From: Jiella marina
GTDB taxonomy: Bacteria > Pseudomonadota > Alphaproteobacteria > Rhizobiales > Rhizobiaceae
Reading direction: 5' to 3'
Length of the DNA stretch: 64,000 bases
Assembly: GCF_024359545.1 (NCBI RefSeq)
Contig: NZ_JAKQZG010000007.1
Coordinates: forward strand, 1 to 64,000
Part shown: piece after piece, positions 19,222 through 28,901 of the stretch
How the letters are laid out: every line of letters starts with the position of its first letter
Position numbering within the stretch: the stretch's first letter is position 1
Notes under the pieces: generated by a model
Seen by the model: the letters and a program-made list of their open reading frames with translations, nothing else
What the model was told of the DNA's origin: nothing
Databases searched by the model: none
Program-made: the position numbers and the translations under genes

Positions 19222-20735
19222 GCGGTGACAACAGCGAATGGGGTGGGCGGACCGTCATTCGCCCCAATCCCGGCGGCCGAAGGCCGAATGGTCCGGGGCA
19301 GGGGCCGACCTCCGATCCCTGGGCCCAGCCGGCGCGCCAGGGCGATGGCCATTGGTCGGCCTCCGACCCGAAGCGTCGCGCGGCTTGGGAGGATTCCGGC
19401 GAGATGCCGGGCGGCTGGCGCGCGCCAAGGGCGGGCGAAACCGCGCAGAACCTCTTTCCCGAGGATCGCGCGAAGGAGAAACCGATCGCGCCCCAGGCGA
19501 AGATCCCGCTCGCCTCCGTCATCGGTGCGCGCGAAGGCGAGCGCATGGCGAGCGCCAATCCGCTGCTCGACGCCGCCGCGCCGCTTCTGATCCTGATAGG
19601 CCGCCTGCGCCTTGGCGTGGTCGAGCTTCAAGCCGCGCCTTTGATGAATCACGTCATCGGCGAGATCGAACGGTTCGGCGAGCGGGCGGCGGAAGCCGGC
19701 TACTCCAACGACGATGCGCGGCGCGGCCAGTATGCGCTCTGCGCCACCGCAGACGACATTGTCCAGAACCTGCCGAGCCGCGAGCGGGCGGAATGGCTGC
19801 GTTACCCGATGCTCGCCCGCTTCTTCGGCGTGCGCGATTCGGGCGTCGAGTTCTTCGAGGTCCTGCGCGAGATCCTCGCCAACCCGGCCGCACAGTTCGA
19901 TCTTCTGGAACTCTATCACGCCTGTCTGTCGCTCGGCTTCGAGGGCAAGTATCGCACCGGTCATGGCGGCGACGCGGGCCTTTCCAACGAGCGGCGCAAC
20001 GTCTACGAGGCGCTGCGCCGGGTCCGGGCGCGCAATGACGACGACATCTCGCCCCGCTGGCAGGGCCAGGCGATCGGCGCACGGGCCCTGCGGGCGGCGG
20101 TCCCGCTCTGGGTCCTGGCGAGCCTGGCGGCGGTTGCCCTGGTGGGCCTCTTCTTTACCCTTCGGATCCTGCTCGTTTCCGATGCCCAGGCCGTGGCGGA
20201 CGAACTCCTTGCCTTGCGAGATCAGCCAAAGATCGCGCTCGTCCGGCCGCCGACGGCGGAACGCTTCGTGCCGCCACCGATCCAGTCGACCCAGCTCGAA
20301 CGCATTCGAGCCGCCCTGTCGCCCGAGATCGACAGGGGCGGCGTCGCCGTCGAACCGGTCGGTGAGGCCATCACTATCCGCGTCGACAACACGCTACTCT
20401 TCGACAGCGGCAGTGCCGACGTGACGCCGGCATTCGAAAAGCTGGCCCAGGGGATCGCATCGGCATTGGACGACGAACCCGGCCAGATCTTCGTCGTCGG
20501 TCATACCGACAATGTCAGGATGAGTGGCCTCGGCCAGTTCAAGTCCAATCAGGAGCTCTCGCTCGCCCGGGCGAAATCCGTCGAGGCGGTCATCGCCGCG
20601 CATCTGTCCGAGCCGGGGCGCATCGTCGTCGAAGGACGGGGCGCCGATCAGCCGATCGCCGACAACGCCACCGATGAAGGCAAGCGGCAGAACCGCCGCG
20701 TCGAGATCTCGATTCCGCGGGAGGAGACGCTGTGA
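19218..20735 (+). CDS. tssL: Type VI secretion protein TssL with OmpA-type peptidoglycan-binding domain
   Basis: 505 residues from ATG 19218, which overlaps the tssK stop. An Asn/Gly/Pro-rich variable N-terminus (1-100) is followed by the cytoplasmic DotU domain (about 105-285), one transmembrane helix (about 292-318, VPLWVLASLAAVALVGLFF) and a periplasmic OmpA C-terminal domain (about 383-500, LLFDSGSADVTPAF, VVGHTDN, NQELSLARAKSV, RRVEISIP). This is the long, evolved form of TssL that can grip the cell wall directly, so a separate TagL-type anchor is not needed. Confidence 0.95.
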   Translation: MSGDNSEWGGRTVIRPNPGGRRPNGPGQGPTSDPWAQPARQGDGHWSASDPKRRAAWEDSGEMPGGWRAPRAGETAQNLFPEDRAKEKPIAPQAKIPLASVIGAREGERMASANPLLDAAAPLLILIGRLRLGVVELQAAPLMNHVIGEIERFGERAAEAGYSNDDARRGQYALCATADDIVQNLPSRERAEWLRYPMLARFFGVRDSGVEFFEVLREILANPAAQFDLLELYHACLSLGFEGKYRTGHGGDAGLSNERRNVYEALRRVRARNDDDISPRWQGQAIGARALRAAVPLWVLASLAAVALVGLFFTLRILLVSDAQAVADELLALRDQPKIALVRPPTAERFVPPPIQSTQLERIRAALSPEIDRGGVAVEPVGEAITIRVDNTLLFDSGSADVTPAFEKLAQGIASALDDEPGQIFVVGHTDNVRMSGLGQFKSNQELSLARAKSVEAVIAAHLSEPGRIVVEGRGADQPIADNATDEGKRQNRRVEISIPREETL

Positions 20736-20763
20736 TCATGGCGATTCGAATGGGCATGCCGTC

Positions 20764-23700
20764 ATGAAGCGGATCATCCTTCCCCTCCTGATCGTCATCG
20801 GCTTTCTCGCCTTCGCCGCCGTGGTCTGGCTGGCCGGGCCGCTTCTGGCCTTTGCGGAATATCGCCCCTTCGCGTCCGTCTGGGTGCGGCTTCTGCTGAT
20901 CGGCCTGCTGGGGCTGACGATCGCGCTCGTCTACGGCATCAAGGCGTGGCGCCGGAGAAAGGCCGAGAAGGCGATGGAGGCCGCCCTCGTCGCGGAAAAC
21001 GCCGAGCCGGTGGTGGATGGCGACGGCGCGATCCTGTCGGATCGCATGGCCGACGCGATCGCCGTCCTCAAGAAGTCGAGCGGCAAGAGCACCTATCTCT
21101 ATGAACTGCCCTGGTATGTGATCATCGGTCCACCCGGCTCCGGCAAGACGACGGCGCTGGTCAATTCCGGGCTCGAATTTCCCCTTGCCGGACCCGGCGG
21201 ACCGGCGGCGATCGCCGGCGTCGGCGGCACGCGCTACTGCGATTTCTGGTTCACCGAGGATGCGGTGCTGATCGATACCGCGGGCCGCTACACGACCCAG
21301 GATTCCGACGAGCGGGCCGACGCCAAGAGCTGGCAGGACTTTCTGGGGCTGTTGAAGGCCCAGCGGCCGCGCCAGCCGATCAATGGCGTCATCCTGGCGA
21401 TCAGCCTCGAAGATCTGATCACCCTGCCGCCAGCCGAGACCGAGCGCTACGCCACGCAGATCCGCGACCGGCTCACCGAAGTGCATCGGGAGCTGAAGGT
21501 CGACTTCCCCGTCTATGTGCTCTTCACCAAGGCCGACCTGATCGCCGGCTTTTCGGACTATTTCGGCAGTTTCACCAAGTCGCGGCGGCAGAAGGTCTGG
21601 GGCGCGACGGTCCAGAGCGGCAAGCGCGACGCTTCGCTCCTGCCCCAAGTCCCCGAAGAGTTCGACGCGCTGGTGCGCCGGCTGACGGAGGAACTGACCG
21701 ACCGGCTGCACGAGGAGCCGGATGGCCAGTCGCGTATTGCCGTCTACGGCTTTCCGGCCCAGTTCGCGATGCTGAAGGATGCCGTCTGCGGCATGCTCGG
21801 CCGGATCTTCGAGCCGACCCGCTACCGCGCCAAGGCAAATCTTCGCGGCTTCTACTTCACCTCCGGCACGCAGGAGGGAACGCCGATCGACCAGTTGCTC
21901 GGCGCGATGGCCGGCGCCATGGCGGATCGACGCGGTGGTCTGGCAGACGCCGGCGCGCTGATGTCGGGCAAGGGCCGCAGCTTCTTTCTCCACGATCTTC
22001 TGAAGCACGTGATCTTCGCCGAAGCTGGCCTCGTTTCTCACGACCGGGCCGCCGTCCTGCGCGGGCTCGCCATGCGCTACGGTGCCGTGGCCGCGATCTG
22101 CCTCGCCGCGGCGGTCTTCACCGGGCTGTGGAGCTGGAGCTATCTCGCCAATCGCGCGCTGATCGCCGAGACGAGCGGCGAAGTCTCGCGCTTCAACGAG
22201 GCTGCGGCGGCCGACCTCGCCATGTCCGAAGTCGCCGACGCCGATGCGACGGCCGCGGCACGCAATCTCGACATCTTGCGGGCGATGCCCGTGGGCTACG
22301 CGAACCGCGATGTCGGCGCGCCGATCGGCGAGGGTTTCGGCCTCAGCGTGCGCCCGGAACTCGTCTCCTCCGCCGAGGCTGGCTATCAGGCAAGTCTCGA
22401 CCGCATGCTGAAATCTCGCCTTCTCCTCGGCATCGAGCAGCATCTGGCGGGGCTCATCGGCTCGAACGATCCGATGCCCATCTTCGATGCGCTCAAGGTC
22501 TATCTCATGCTCGGCGGCAAGGCCCCGAGCGTCGACGAGGATCTGGTCCTCGCCTGGCTCAAGACGCATCTCTGGCAGGAGGCCTATGTCGGGCAGGGCG
22601 GATTGGCGATGCAGAGCCTGTTGCAGCTGCATGTCCAGGCCATGCTCGATCTCGATCGCCGCCGCCAACCGGTCTTCGAGCTCAATGGCGATCTCATCCA
22701 GAGCGCGCGCAAGACGCTGGCGCGCATGTCGATCGCGGACCAGGCCTACGCGGCAATCCAGTCGGGCGAGGGGGCGGGTGCTGCGGCCTATCCGGATTTC
22801 GTCCTCGTCGACCGGATCGCCCAGGACGCCGATCAGGTGTTCCAGACCGTCGACGGTTCGCCGCTCGAAAGCGTCCGGGTGCCGATGCTCTACACCTATG
22901 CCGGCTTCCACGAGGTCTTCCTCGATCGTCTCGCCGAGGCGGCCGAGCGCTACGAGAACAACCGCTGGGTTCTCGGCGAACTGGGCGAGCAGGCCGTGAT
23001 CGACGACCAGCTGGCGTCCCTGGGGCCTGAACTTCTGGAGCGCTACGGCCGGGATTTCGTCGCCGCCTGGAACGACATGCTCGCCAGTCTGAGACTTCAG
23101 GAGATGGCGGCGGACAAGCCCTATTATAGCTCGCTCGGAGCGCTCGGCGCTCCGACCTCGCCGCTGGTCGTGCTGGTCGAAGAGGTGGCTCGCGAGACCG
23201 AGCTGTCGAAGGGCGAGAAAGCCGAGACTGCGAATGCGACGGCCTCCTCCGGCGGCGATGGCGAGTCCGTCGCCGGCGCCTTCGCCGGCGAGGCGCTGAG
23301 GCGCTTCCGCGATCGCTCCGGCGCCTGGACGCGGATCGGTCTCGATATTGCGGTGAAGAAGTCCCAAAATCGGGTGGGCGGCTATCTCGGCGCGGGCGGC
23401 GGTACCGACCCTGCCGAGCTGCTCTCCGGCCGCAATATCGAAGCGCAGTTCCAGACCTATCACCGGCTCGTCGTCGGCGACCGTGGTGAAAGGCAGATCG
23501 ACAACGTCCGCCAGAACTTTGCCGGGGTTCACCAGAACCTCGTGATCATGGCGCGCGACCCAACCGCTTCGGGACAGGGCGAGGCGGAGTTGCAGCGCTA
23601 TTCGGGTGCGATCCGCTCATCGATTTCGCGGCTGCCGGAGCCGATCGCGCGCATGGTGCAGTCGGCTCTGAACGACATCGAGGGCGACGCCGTCGATGCG

Positions 23701-24414
23701 TCGAAGGCAGAGCTTATCCAGGATCTGCAGGGCCGCGTCACCCGCGATTGCCAGCGCATCGTCGGCGGTCGCTATCCCTTCGATCGTTCAAGTTCAAGCG
23801 ATGTGTCGATCGATGAATTCTCGCGGCTCTTTGCGCCGGACGGTATCATCGACCGCTTCTTCCAGCAGAAGCTTGCGCCCTTTGTCGATCTCAGCGGTTC
23901 GACGTGGCGCTGGCGCGACGACACGCCGCTTGGCCGCAGCCTCTCCGACCAGACACTCGCCAATTTCCAGCGTGCCGGCCAGATCCGCGATGCGTTCTTC
24001 CCTCAGGGCGGGGGTACGCCGAAAGTGGCGCTACGCTTCGAGCAGACCGCCCTCGATGGGCCGGCCGAATACGCGCTTCTGACCGTCAACAACGAGATCC
24101 TTCAGACTTTCCGCCAAGGCTTTTCGTCGAGCCCTTCGCGGACCTTCGAATGGCCCAATTCCGGCGGGGGTGGCGAAGTGATGGTGCATCTGATGCCGCC
24201 ACAGCCCGGCCGGCAGCATTTCGTCAAGAAGATCGGCCCCTGGGCGCTGATGCGCATGATCGCCGCCGGCTCCCCCCGCAAGAGCGGCGACGTCATCCAG
24301 GTGCGCTACCCGATCGGCGGGCGCTCGGTGAGTTATGCGGTGCGCATCGATACCGCGCTCAACCCCTTCTATCTGGAGGCTCTCAGGCAGTTCCAATGTC
24401 CGTCGGACCTTTGA
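20764..24414 (+). CDS. tssM: Type VI secretion inner-membrane protein TssM (IcmF)
   Basis: 1,216 residues. Two N-terminal transmembrane helices (about 3-28 and 35-58) are followed by a cytoplasmic NTPase domain with Walker A GPPGSGKT (122-129) and DTAGRY (Walker B-like), then a third helix (about 438-466) leading to a large periplasmic domain ending in the IcmF/VasK C-terminal region. TssM forms the trans-envelope channel with TssL (and TssJ where present). The open frame extends back into tssL, but MKRIILPLLIVIGFLAF at 20764 is the natural N-terminus. The last codons overlap the start of tagF. Confidence 0.96.
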   Translation: MKRIILPLLIVIGFLAFAAVVWLAGPLLAFAEYRPFASVWVRLLLIGLLGLTIALVYGIKAWRRRKAEKAMEAALVAENAEPVVDGDGAILSDRMADAIAVLKKSSGKSTYLYELPWYVIIGPPGSGKTTALVNSGLEFPLAGPGGPAAIAGVGGTRYCDFWFTEDAVLIDTAGRYTTQDSDERADAKSWQDFLGLLKAQRPRQPINGVILAISLEDLITLPPAETERYATQIRDRLTEVHRELKVDFPVYVLFTKADLIAGFSDYFGSFTKSRRQKVWGATVQSGKRDASLLPQVPEEFDALVRRLTEELTDRLHEEPDGQSRIAVYGFPAQFAMLKDAVCGMLGRIFEPTRYRAKANLRGFYFTSGTQEGTPIDQLLGAMAGAMADRRGGLADAGALMSGKGRSFFLHDLLKHVIFAEAGLVSHDRAAVLRGLAMRYGAVAAICLAAAVFTGLWSWSYLANRALIAETSGEVSRFNEAAAADLAMSEVADADATAAARNLDILRAMPVGYANRDVGAPIGEGFGLSVRPELVSSAEAGYQASLDRMLKSRLLLGIEQHLAGLIGSNDPMPIFDALKVYLMLGGKAPSVDEDLVLAWLKTHLWQEAYVGQGGLAMQSLLQLHVQAMLDLDRRRQPVFELNGDLIQSARKTLARMSIADQAYAAIQSGEGAGAAAYPDFVLVDRIAQDADQVFQTVDGSPLESVRVPMLYTYAGFHEVFLDRLAEAAERYENNRWVLGELGEQAVIDDQLASLGPELLERYGRDFVAAWNDMLASLRLQEMAADKPYYSSLGALGAPTSPLVVLVEEVARETELSKGEKAETANATASSGGDGESVAGAFAGEALRRFRDRSGAWTRIGLDIAVKKSQNRVGGYLGAGGGTDPAELLSGRNIEAQFQTYHRLVVGDRGERQIDNVRQNFAGVHQNLVIMARDPTASGQGEAELQRYSGAIRSSISRLPEPIARMVQSALNDIEGDAVDASKAELIQDLQGRVTRDCQRIVGGRYPFDRSSSSDVSIDEFSRLFAPDGIIDRFFQQKLAPFVDLSGSTWRWRDDTPLGRSLSDQTLANFQRAGQIRDAFFPQGGGTPKVALRFEQTALDGPAEYALLTVNNEILQTFRQGFSSSPSRTFEWPNSGGGGEVMVHLMPPQPGRQHFVKKIGPWALMRMIAAGSPRKSGDVIQVRYPIGGRSVSYAVRIDTALNPFYLEALRQFQCPSDL

Positions 24415-25202
24415 GCGAAGACGCGCCGAACCCCATTACGGAGCCTGGCTCGGCCGGGAGCGGGGCCGCCTGCGGCGATGCCGCGCCGGCCTGCATCTTC
24501 GCTCTCTTCGGCAAACTGCCGCAGCGCCGCGACTTCGTCTCGCACGGAATGCCGAAAACCCTTCTGAACGCCTGGGAAGGATGGCTCGAACAGGCCGTTG
24601 CTCAGAGCCGTAAAGCCCTGGGAGAGGAATTCGACGATCGTTACATGGTCATGCCGGCCTGGCGGTTCTGGTTCGGTCGCGCGGTGGTCGGCGTGTCGGC
24701 CTGCGGCGTTCTCATTCCCTCGGTCGACGGTGTCGGCCGGAAGTTTCCCCTGACGCTGTTTGCCCTCGCGCCCGAAGACCACTCCATCGAATTGCCGCTG
24801 ATCGACCCGATGGAGAGGGTGTTTTCCGCGATGGAGGCGCGTTTGCTCGATACGCTGAGCGCAGACACCGGCGCGCCCTTCGATGTGGCCGAGGTCCTGA
24901 ACGATCTGCCCCAGCCGCCAATACGCGTCGACGGCGCCGCGCCCGCCGGATCGGCGGAGCGGGAGGCAGATGATGCGGCGCCGGCCGTCGTGCGTCTGCT
25001 GCAGGAGGCTTGCCGGGCCGATCACCGCCGTCTCGCGGAAGGCTCGAGCTACTTCTGGACCGCCGGTCATGCCGATGCGGGGGCGCCCGCCTGGTATTCC
25101 TGCTCCGGACTGCCGCAGCCGCAGGTCTTTGCCGCCATGCTCGACGGTAAGGCGCCGGATCTGGCGCAGGCGGATGGCGGTGTCACGGGAGCAGGGCCAT
25201 GA
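24396..25202 (+). CDS. tagF: Type VI secretion-associated protein TagF (ImpM)
   Basis: 268 residues. The ImpM domain is clear: CIFALFGKLPQRRDFVSHGM, YMVMPAWRFWFG and SVDGVGRKFPLTLFAL. TagF is a negative post-translational regulator of T6SS in Pseudomonas and Agrobacterium. In Agrobacterium it is fused to a PP2C phosphatase; here the two are separate but overlapping genes (ATGA at 25199). ATG 24396 is inside the end of tssM; GGAGG is rather far upstream (16 bases), so TTG 24411 is an alternative start. Confidence 0.92.
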   Translation: MSVGPLSEDAPNPITEPGSAGSGAACGDAAPACIFALFGKLPQRRDFVSHGMPKTLLNAWEGWLEQAVAQSRKALGEEFDDRYMVMPAWRFWFGRAVVGVSACGVLIPSVDGVGRKFPLTLFALAPEDHSIELPLIDPMERVFSAMEARLLDTLSADTGAPFDVAEVLNDLPQPPIRVDGAAPAGSAEREADDAAPAVVRLLQEACRADHRRLAEGSSYFWTAGHADAGAPAWYSCSGLPQPQVFAAMLDGKAPDLAQADGGVTGAGP

Positions 25203-25954
25203 CCTTGATCGCCTTTCACCTCGACGCCGACGGGGCGACACATGTGGGCCATGTCCGGCAACTCAACGAGGATCGGTTTTTCATCGACCCCGAAATCGGG
25301 GTCTTCGCCGTCGCCGACGGCATGGGCGGTCATGCCGGCGGCGACCGGGCCAGCGCGGCGATCGTCGAGCGCTTGGCGACGATCGGTGTGGCCACCACCG
25401 CGCCGGATCTGCGCGCGCGGGTGGAAGATCGGCTGTTCGCCGCCAACCGGGCCATCCTGACCATGGCGGAGGAGGCAGGCGCGACGATCGGCACGACGGT
25501 GGTGGTGGTCCTGTTCTTTTCGGACCGTTTTGCTTGCCTCTGGGCCGGCGACAGCCGGCTCTACCGTCTGCGCGCGGGGCGGCTGGAACAGCTCACGCGG
25601 GATCACTCGCAGATCCAGGAACTCCTCGACGGCGGCCTGATCAGTGCCGAGGAGGCGGAGCGCTGGCCGGAGCGCAACGTCATTACCCGTGCCGTCGGCG
25701 TCGATCCCGATCTCGCACTCGACCGGATTTCGGACGTGGTCTCGCCGGGCGACGTCTTCCTGATCTGCAGCGACGGTTTGACGGCCCATGTCCGGGACGA
25801 CCAGATCGGCCCACTTCTCAGCGGCAGCGATGCCGCAACGGCGACGGAACGGCTGATCGCGGCCGCACTTGCAGGTGGGGGCAGCGACAACGTGACGGTC
25901 GTCGTCATCCGCTGCCTTGCCGCGAATGCAGGGGACGAGCCGTCCGATGGCTGA
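25199..25954 (+). CDS. pppA: PP2C-family Ser/Thr phosphatase PppA of the T6SS
   Basis: 251 residues. PP2C metal-binding motifs are in order: NEDRFFIDPE, VFAVADGMGGHAGGDRAS, LWAGDSRLYRLR, DVFLICSDGLTAHV and GGSDNVTVVVIR. It should oppose PpkA in the threonine-phosphorylation switch that controls T6SS assembly. It overlaps tagF by 4 bases and ppkA by 8, a tightly coupled trio. Confidence 0.94.
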   Translation: MTLIAFHLDADGATHVGHVRQLNEDRFFIDPEIGVFAVADGMGGHAGGDRASAAIVERLATIGVATTAPDLRARVEDRLFAANRAILTMAEEAGATIGTTVVVVLFFSDRFACLWAGDSRLYRLRAGRLEQLTRDHSQIQELLDGGLISAEEAERWPERNVITRAVGVDPDLALDRISDVVSPGDVFLICSDGLTAHVRDDQIGPLLSGSDAATATERLIAAALAGGGSDNVTVVVIRCLAANAGDEPSDG

Positions 25955-28043
25955 CGACCCGCAGCACGGTGAAGGCGATGCGCCCGAGCCGGAGGGCTTC
26001 CGCGCCGAGGCAACACGGATCACGTCACCAGCGGGCGCCGCGCGGCTCGCGCCCGGCGTCGAACTCAACGACGTCTATGTGATCGACGGGCTTCTGGCGG
26101 CGGGCGGCATGGGCGAGGTCTATCGCGGCCGCAACATCGCCAGCGGCCAGCCGGTGGCGATCAAGGTGGTTCTGCCGGAATTCGCCAGCGACCAGACCTT
26201 CATGCAACTCTTCATGCGCGAGGCGAACACGCTGTCGGGGCTGACCCATGACGCGATCGTGCGCTCCCGCGACGTCGCTGTCGACCGGCGGCTGAACCGC
26301 GCCTATTTCGCCATGGAGTTCGTCGAGGGGCGGTCGCTGGAGAAGATCGCCTCCGAACGGCCGCTGTCGCCGGAAGAGGTGCGCCGGCTCCTGATGCGGA
26401 TTTCCGCCGGGCTCGAAGTCGCGCACCGGGCGGGCGTGATCCATCGCGATCTCTCGCCCGACAATGTGATCCTGCCGGGTGACGACGTCGACCGGGCGAA
26501 GCTCATCGATTTCGGCATCGCCAAATCGGCCCGGCCGGGAGACAAGACGATCCTCGGCAAGACCTTCGCCGGCAAGTTCAACTTCGTCTCGCCGGAGCAA
26601 TTGGGTCGCTATCACGGCGAGGTCACGCCGAAATCCGATATCTACAGCCTCGGCCTTCTGGCCGCCGCCGCCCTCCGCGGTCGGCCGATAGACATGACCG
26701 GCGACAGCGACTACGCGCGCATCGAAAAGCGCAGCGTCGTGCCCGAGATTTCCAATCTGCCGGAGCCGTTGCGAGGGCTGATCGCAAAGATGCTTCAGCC
26801 CGATCCGGCCGATCGTCCCGCCGATATGGGCGAAATCTACGAAACGCTGGCAGACATGGGGCCGCTGACGACGGGGCTGGCGCGTCCCGGCGGCTGGCAA
26901 CCTAATTCGCCAGATGCTCGTCAGGGCGGGAGTTGGCCGCGGCGGCCGGGAACGGAGACGACGCGCGACGGTGGGTCAAACGTCGTCGCCCCGCCGAAGC
27001 CCCGCAGGCTCTGGCCGCGTGTCGTCTTCGTCATGATGCTTCTCGCGGTGGGGCTGGGTGTGGGGATTATCGCGCTGTGGCCGGAATGGCGAAATGCCAC
27101 AATCCGCGAATTCGAGAGGGTCGCCGCTCTGGCAGGCTTGGACTCCGTGCCGACGGATGAGCCCGAAGACACCGTGACCGTGGCCAAGCGTGAGACGAAC
27201 GATCCGCAGCCTTCGGCACTTTCCCCGAAAGAATCCGGATCGAGAGAGGTGGCCGCGAGGGACGCCGGAAGTCCGGGACCTCGGCCTGAACCGGTCGCAC
27301 CCTCTCTCCCAATGCCGCCGAAGGCGGAACCGGCCGCTCAACCCCAATCTCGAGCCGATGCCGAGCCCCGCGAGACCGAACTGGCGATGCGGCAGGAGCC
27401 CGCTCCGGTGCCCGAAGCCGTCGACAAGACGGCCGCCTTCGTCGAGTTCATCCGCAGCTTTTCGGCCGGCGCCTGCTTTCACGCAGTGCCCGCCCACGTC
27501 TCTGACAGCGCGGTGAGGATCGAAGCCTACGGCACGGATGGCAGCAAGGCGGAAACTCTGCTCGCGCGCTTCGTCGAGCGGTTTTCGCTCGAGCCGGACA
27601 TCGAAGTGCGCCCCGTCACCGCGCCGCAGTGCGCGGCGGTGGATTTCGCCGCCGACCAGCGGCGAAGCGAGGTCCCGCCGGCCCAGGTCGAGCTTGACCA
27701 AGATCTGATCAGGAGCGGCGCGTCCATAGAGGCAAGCCTCAAGAATCTCGGCTCGCGCGAGGTTCTGGTGCTCTTCGTGGACAGTCTCGGCTTCGTCCAG
27801 GATGCGACGCAGGTGCTCGACCGCAGCGCCGACACAGCGTCGCTCAGTCTGTTCTTCCAGATGAAGCGCGAAGCCCCGGAACGGCAATTGATGATGGTTG
27901 TGAGTTCTGAGAAATCCGTCGCCACCCTGCTGCCGGTCCTGCCGGCCCGAGCCCCTTCCGTGTTCGCCGAATTCCAGCGGATGCTCGACAAGACGAATAT
28001 TCCCGTGTCCGTTGCGTTGCAGTCCTTCCGCATCGAACGCTGA
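25947..28043 (+). CDS. ppkA: Membrane Ser/Thr kinase PpkA of the T6SS
   Basis: 698 residues from ATG 25947. The cytoplasmic kinase domain (about 40-300) has the glycine loop AAGGMGEVYRG (50-60), VAIK with the ATP-binding Lys near 73, HRDLSPDN (166-173) and DFG (188-190). One transmembrane helix at about 357-378 is followed by a Pro/Glu-rich linker (to about 495) and a periplasmic domain of about 200 residues with two cysteines (GACFHAVP and APQCAAV) that I cannot assign. The catalytic loop has Ser where most Hanks kinases have Lys after HRDL; the Asp and Asn are intact, so activity is plausible. Expected substrate is an FHA-type T6SS protein, not encoded in the window. Confidence 0.92.
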   Translation: MADDPQHGEGDAPEPEGFRAEATRITSPAGAARLAPGVELNDVYVIDGLLAAGGMGEVYRGRNIASGQPVAIKVVLPEFASDQTFMQLFMREANTLSGLTHDAIVRSRDVAVDRRLNRAYFAMEFVEGRSLEKIASERPLSPEEVRRLLMRISAGLEVAHRAGVIHRDLSPDNVILPGDDVDRAKLIDFGIAKSARPGDKTILGKTFAGKFNFVSPEQLGRYHGEVTPKSDIYSLGLLAAAALRGRPIDMTGDSDYARIEKRSVVPEISNLPEPLRGLIAKMLQPDPADRPADMGEIYETLADMGPLTTGLARPGGWQPNSPDARQGGSWPRRPGTETTRDGGSNVVAPPKPRRLWPRVVFVMMLLAVGLGVGIIALWPEWRNATIREFERVAALAGLDSVPTDEPEDTVTVAKRETNDPQPSALSPKESGSREVAARDAGSPGPRPEPVAPSLPMPPKAEPAAQPQSRADAEPRETELAMRQEPAPVPEAVDKTAAFVEFIRSFSAGACFHAVPAHVSDSAVRIEAYGTDGSKAETLLARFVERFSLEPDIEVRPVTAPQCAAVDFAADQRRSEVPPAQVELDQDLIRSGASIEASLKNLGSREVLVLFVDSLGFVQDATQVLDRSADTASLSLFFQMKREAPERQLMMVVSSEKSVATLLPVLPARAPSVFAEFQRMLDKTNIPVSVALQSFRIER

Positions 28044-28112
28044 CCGGGAGGCGGTGGGGCGCATCCGGGGGAATGATACACTTCCATCGCCCCCGCTCTA
28101 GATGGCGACGTC

Positions 28113-28832
28113 ATGCAACATCCACCCGCGATCGACCCTGAGACCCATGCCCTTTTCCTCGATTTCGACGGCACGCTCGTCGATCTCGTGGACGATCCGC
28201 AGAAGGTCCATCTGGCGCCGGACCGGATCGAACGACTGCGTGTTCTGACCGATCGGCTCTCCGGAGCTTTGGCCGTGGTGAGCGGGCGCCAGATTGCCGA
28301 TCTCGACCGGTTTCTGGCCCCACTTTCCTTCGCGGCTGCCGGCGTTCACGGGCTCGAACGCCGCCGACGTCCCGAGGCTGATGTCGAAATCCTGATGGCG
28401 CCCGAGGCGCTGGATCCGGTGCGTGACGGGCTCGCCCCGATCCTCGAGGAAAACCAGCGCCTGCAACTCGAAGACAAGGGCACGGCGCTCGTCCTTCATT
28501 ATCGCACCGCGCCCGATCTCGCTGACCTCGCCGAAACGGCGATGGAGCGCGCGACCGAGGGCCGAAACGATCTGGTGGTGATGAAGGGCGACAACATCGT
28601 CGAGGTCCATCCCGCCGGCATGGACAAGGGCAAGGCGGTCGACGACTTCATGACGTCGTCGCCATTCGAGGGACGCGTCCCCATCTATGTCGGCGACGAC
28701 ACGACCGACGAGTTTGCCTTGAAGATCGTGTCGAAAAAAGGCGGTATCGCCGTGAAGGTCGGGGCCAAGGAAAGCGTGGCCGACTATCGGCTGGCCGATG
28801 TGGCGGCGGTCCACGACTGGCTCGCCGGCTGA
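28113..28832 (+). CDS. otsB: Trehalose-6-phosphate phosphatase
   Basis: 239 residues. HAD-family motif I, LFLDFDGTLVDLVDDP, is at about residues 9-24; HGLERRR and the late motif YVGDDTTDEFA are also typical of OtsB. It dephosphorylates trehalose-6-phosphate to trehalose, a compatible solute. It precedes otsA by 69 bases on the same strand, so the two steps are probably made from one transcript. The ribosome binding site is weak. Confidence 0.95.
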   Translation: MQHPPAIDPETHALFLDFDGTLVDLVDDPQKVHLAPDRIERLRVLTDRLSGALAVVSGRQIADLDRFLAPLSFAAAGVHGLERRRRPEADVEILMAPEALDPVRDGLAPILEENQRLQLEDKGTALVLHYRTAPDLADLAETAMERATEGRNDLVVMKGDNIVEVHPAGMDKGKAVDDFMTSSPFEGRVPIYVGDDTTDEFALKIVSKKGGIAVKVGAKESVADYRLADVAAVHDWLAG

Positions 28833-28901
28833 GCGGAAACGAATGCCGGAGCCTCGACGTTCTGGTTGCAGGCAGGAAACATAAGGGAAGAAAGAGAGAC
28901 A

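Noticed and set aside
20590-23532. Minus-strand open frame of 980 codons
   Set aside because: Antisense shadow of tssM, whose protein is unmistakable; the antisense text has no recognisable family.
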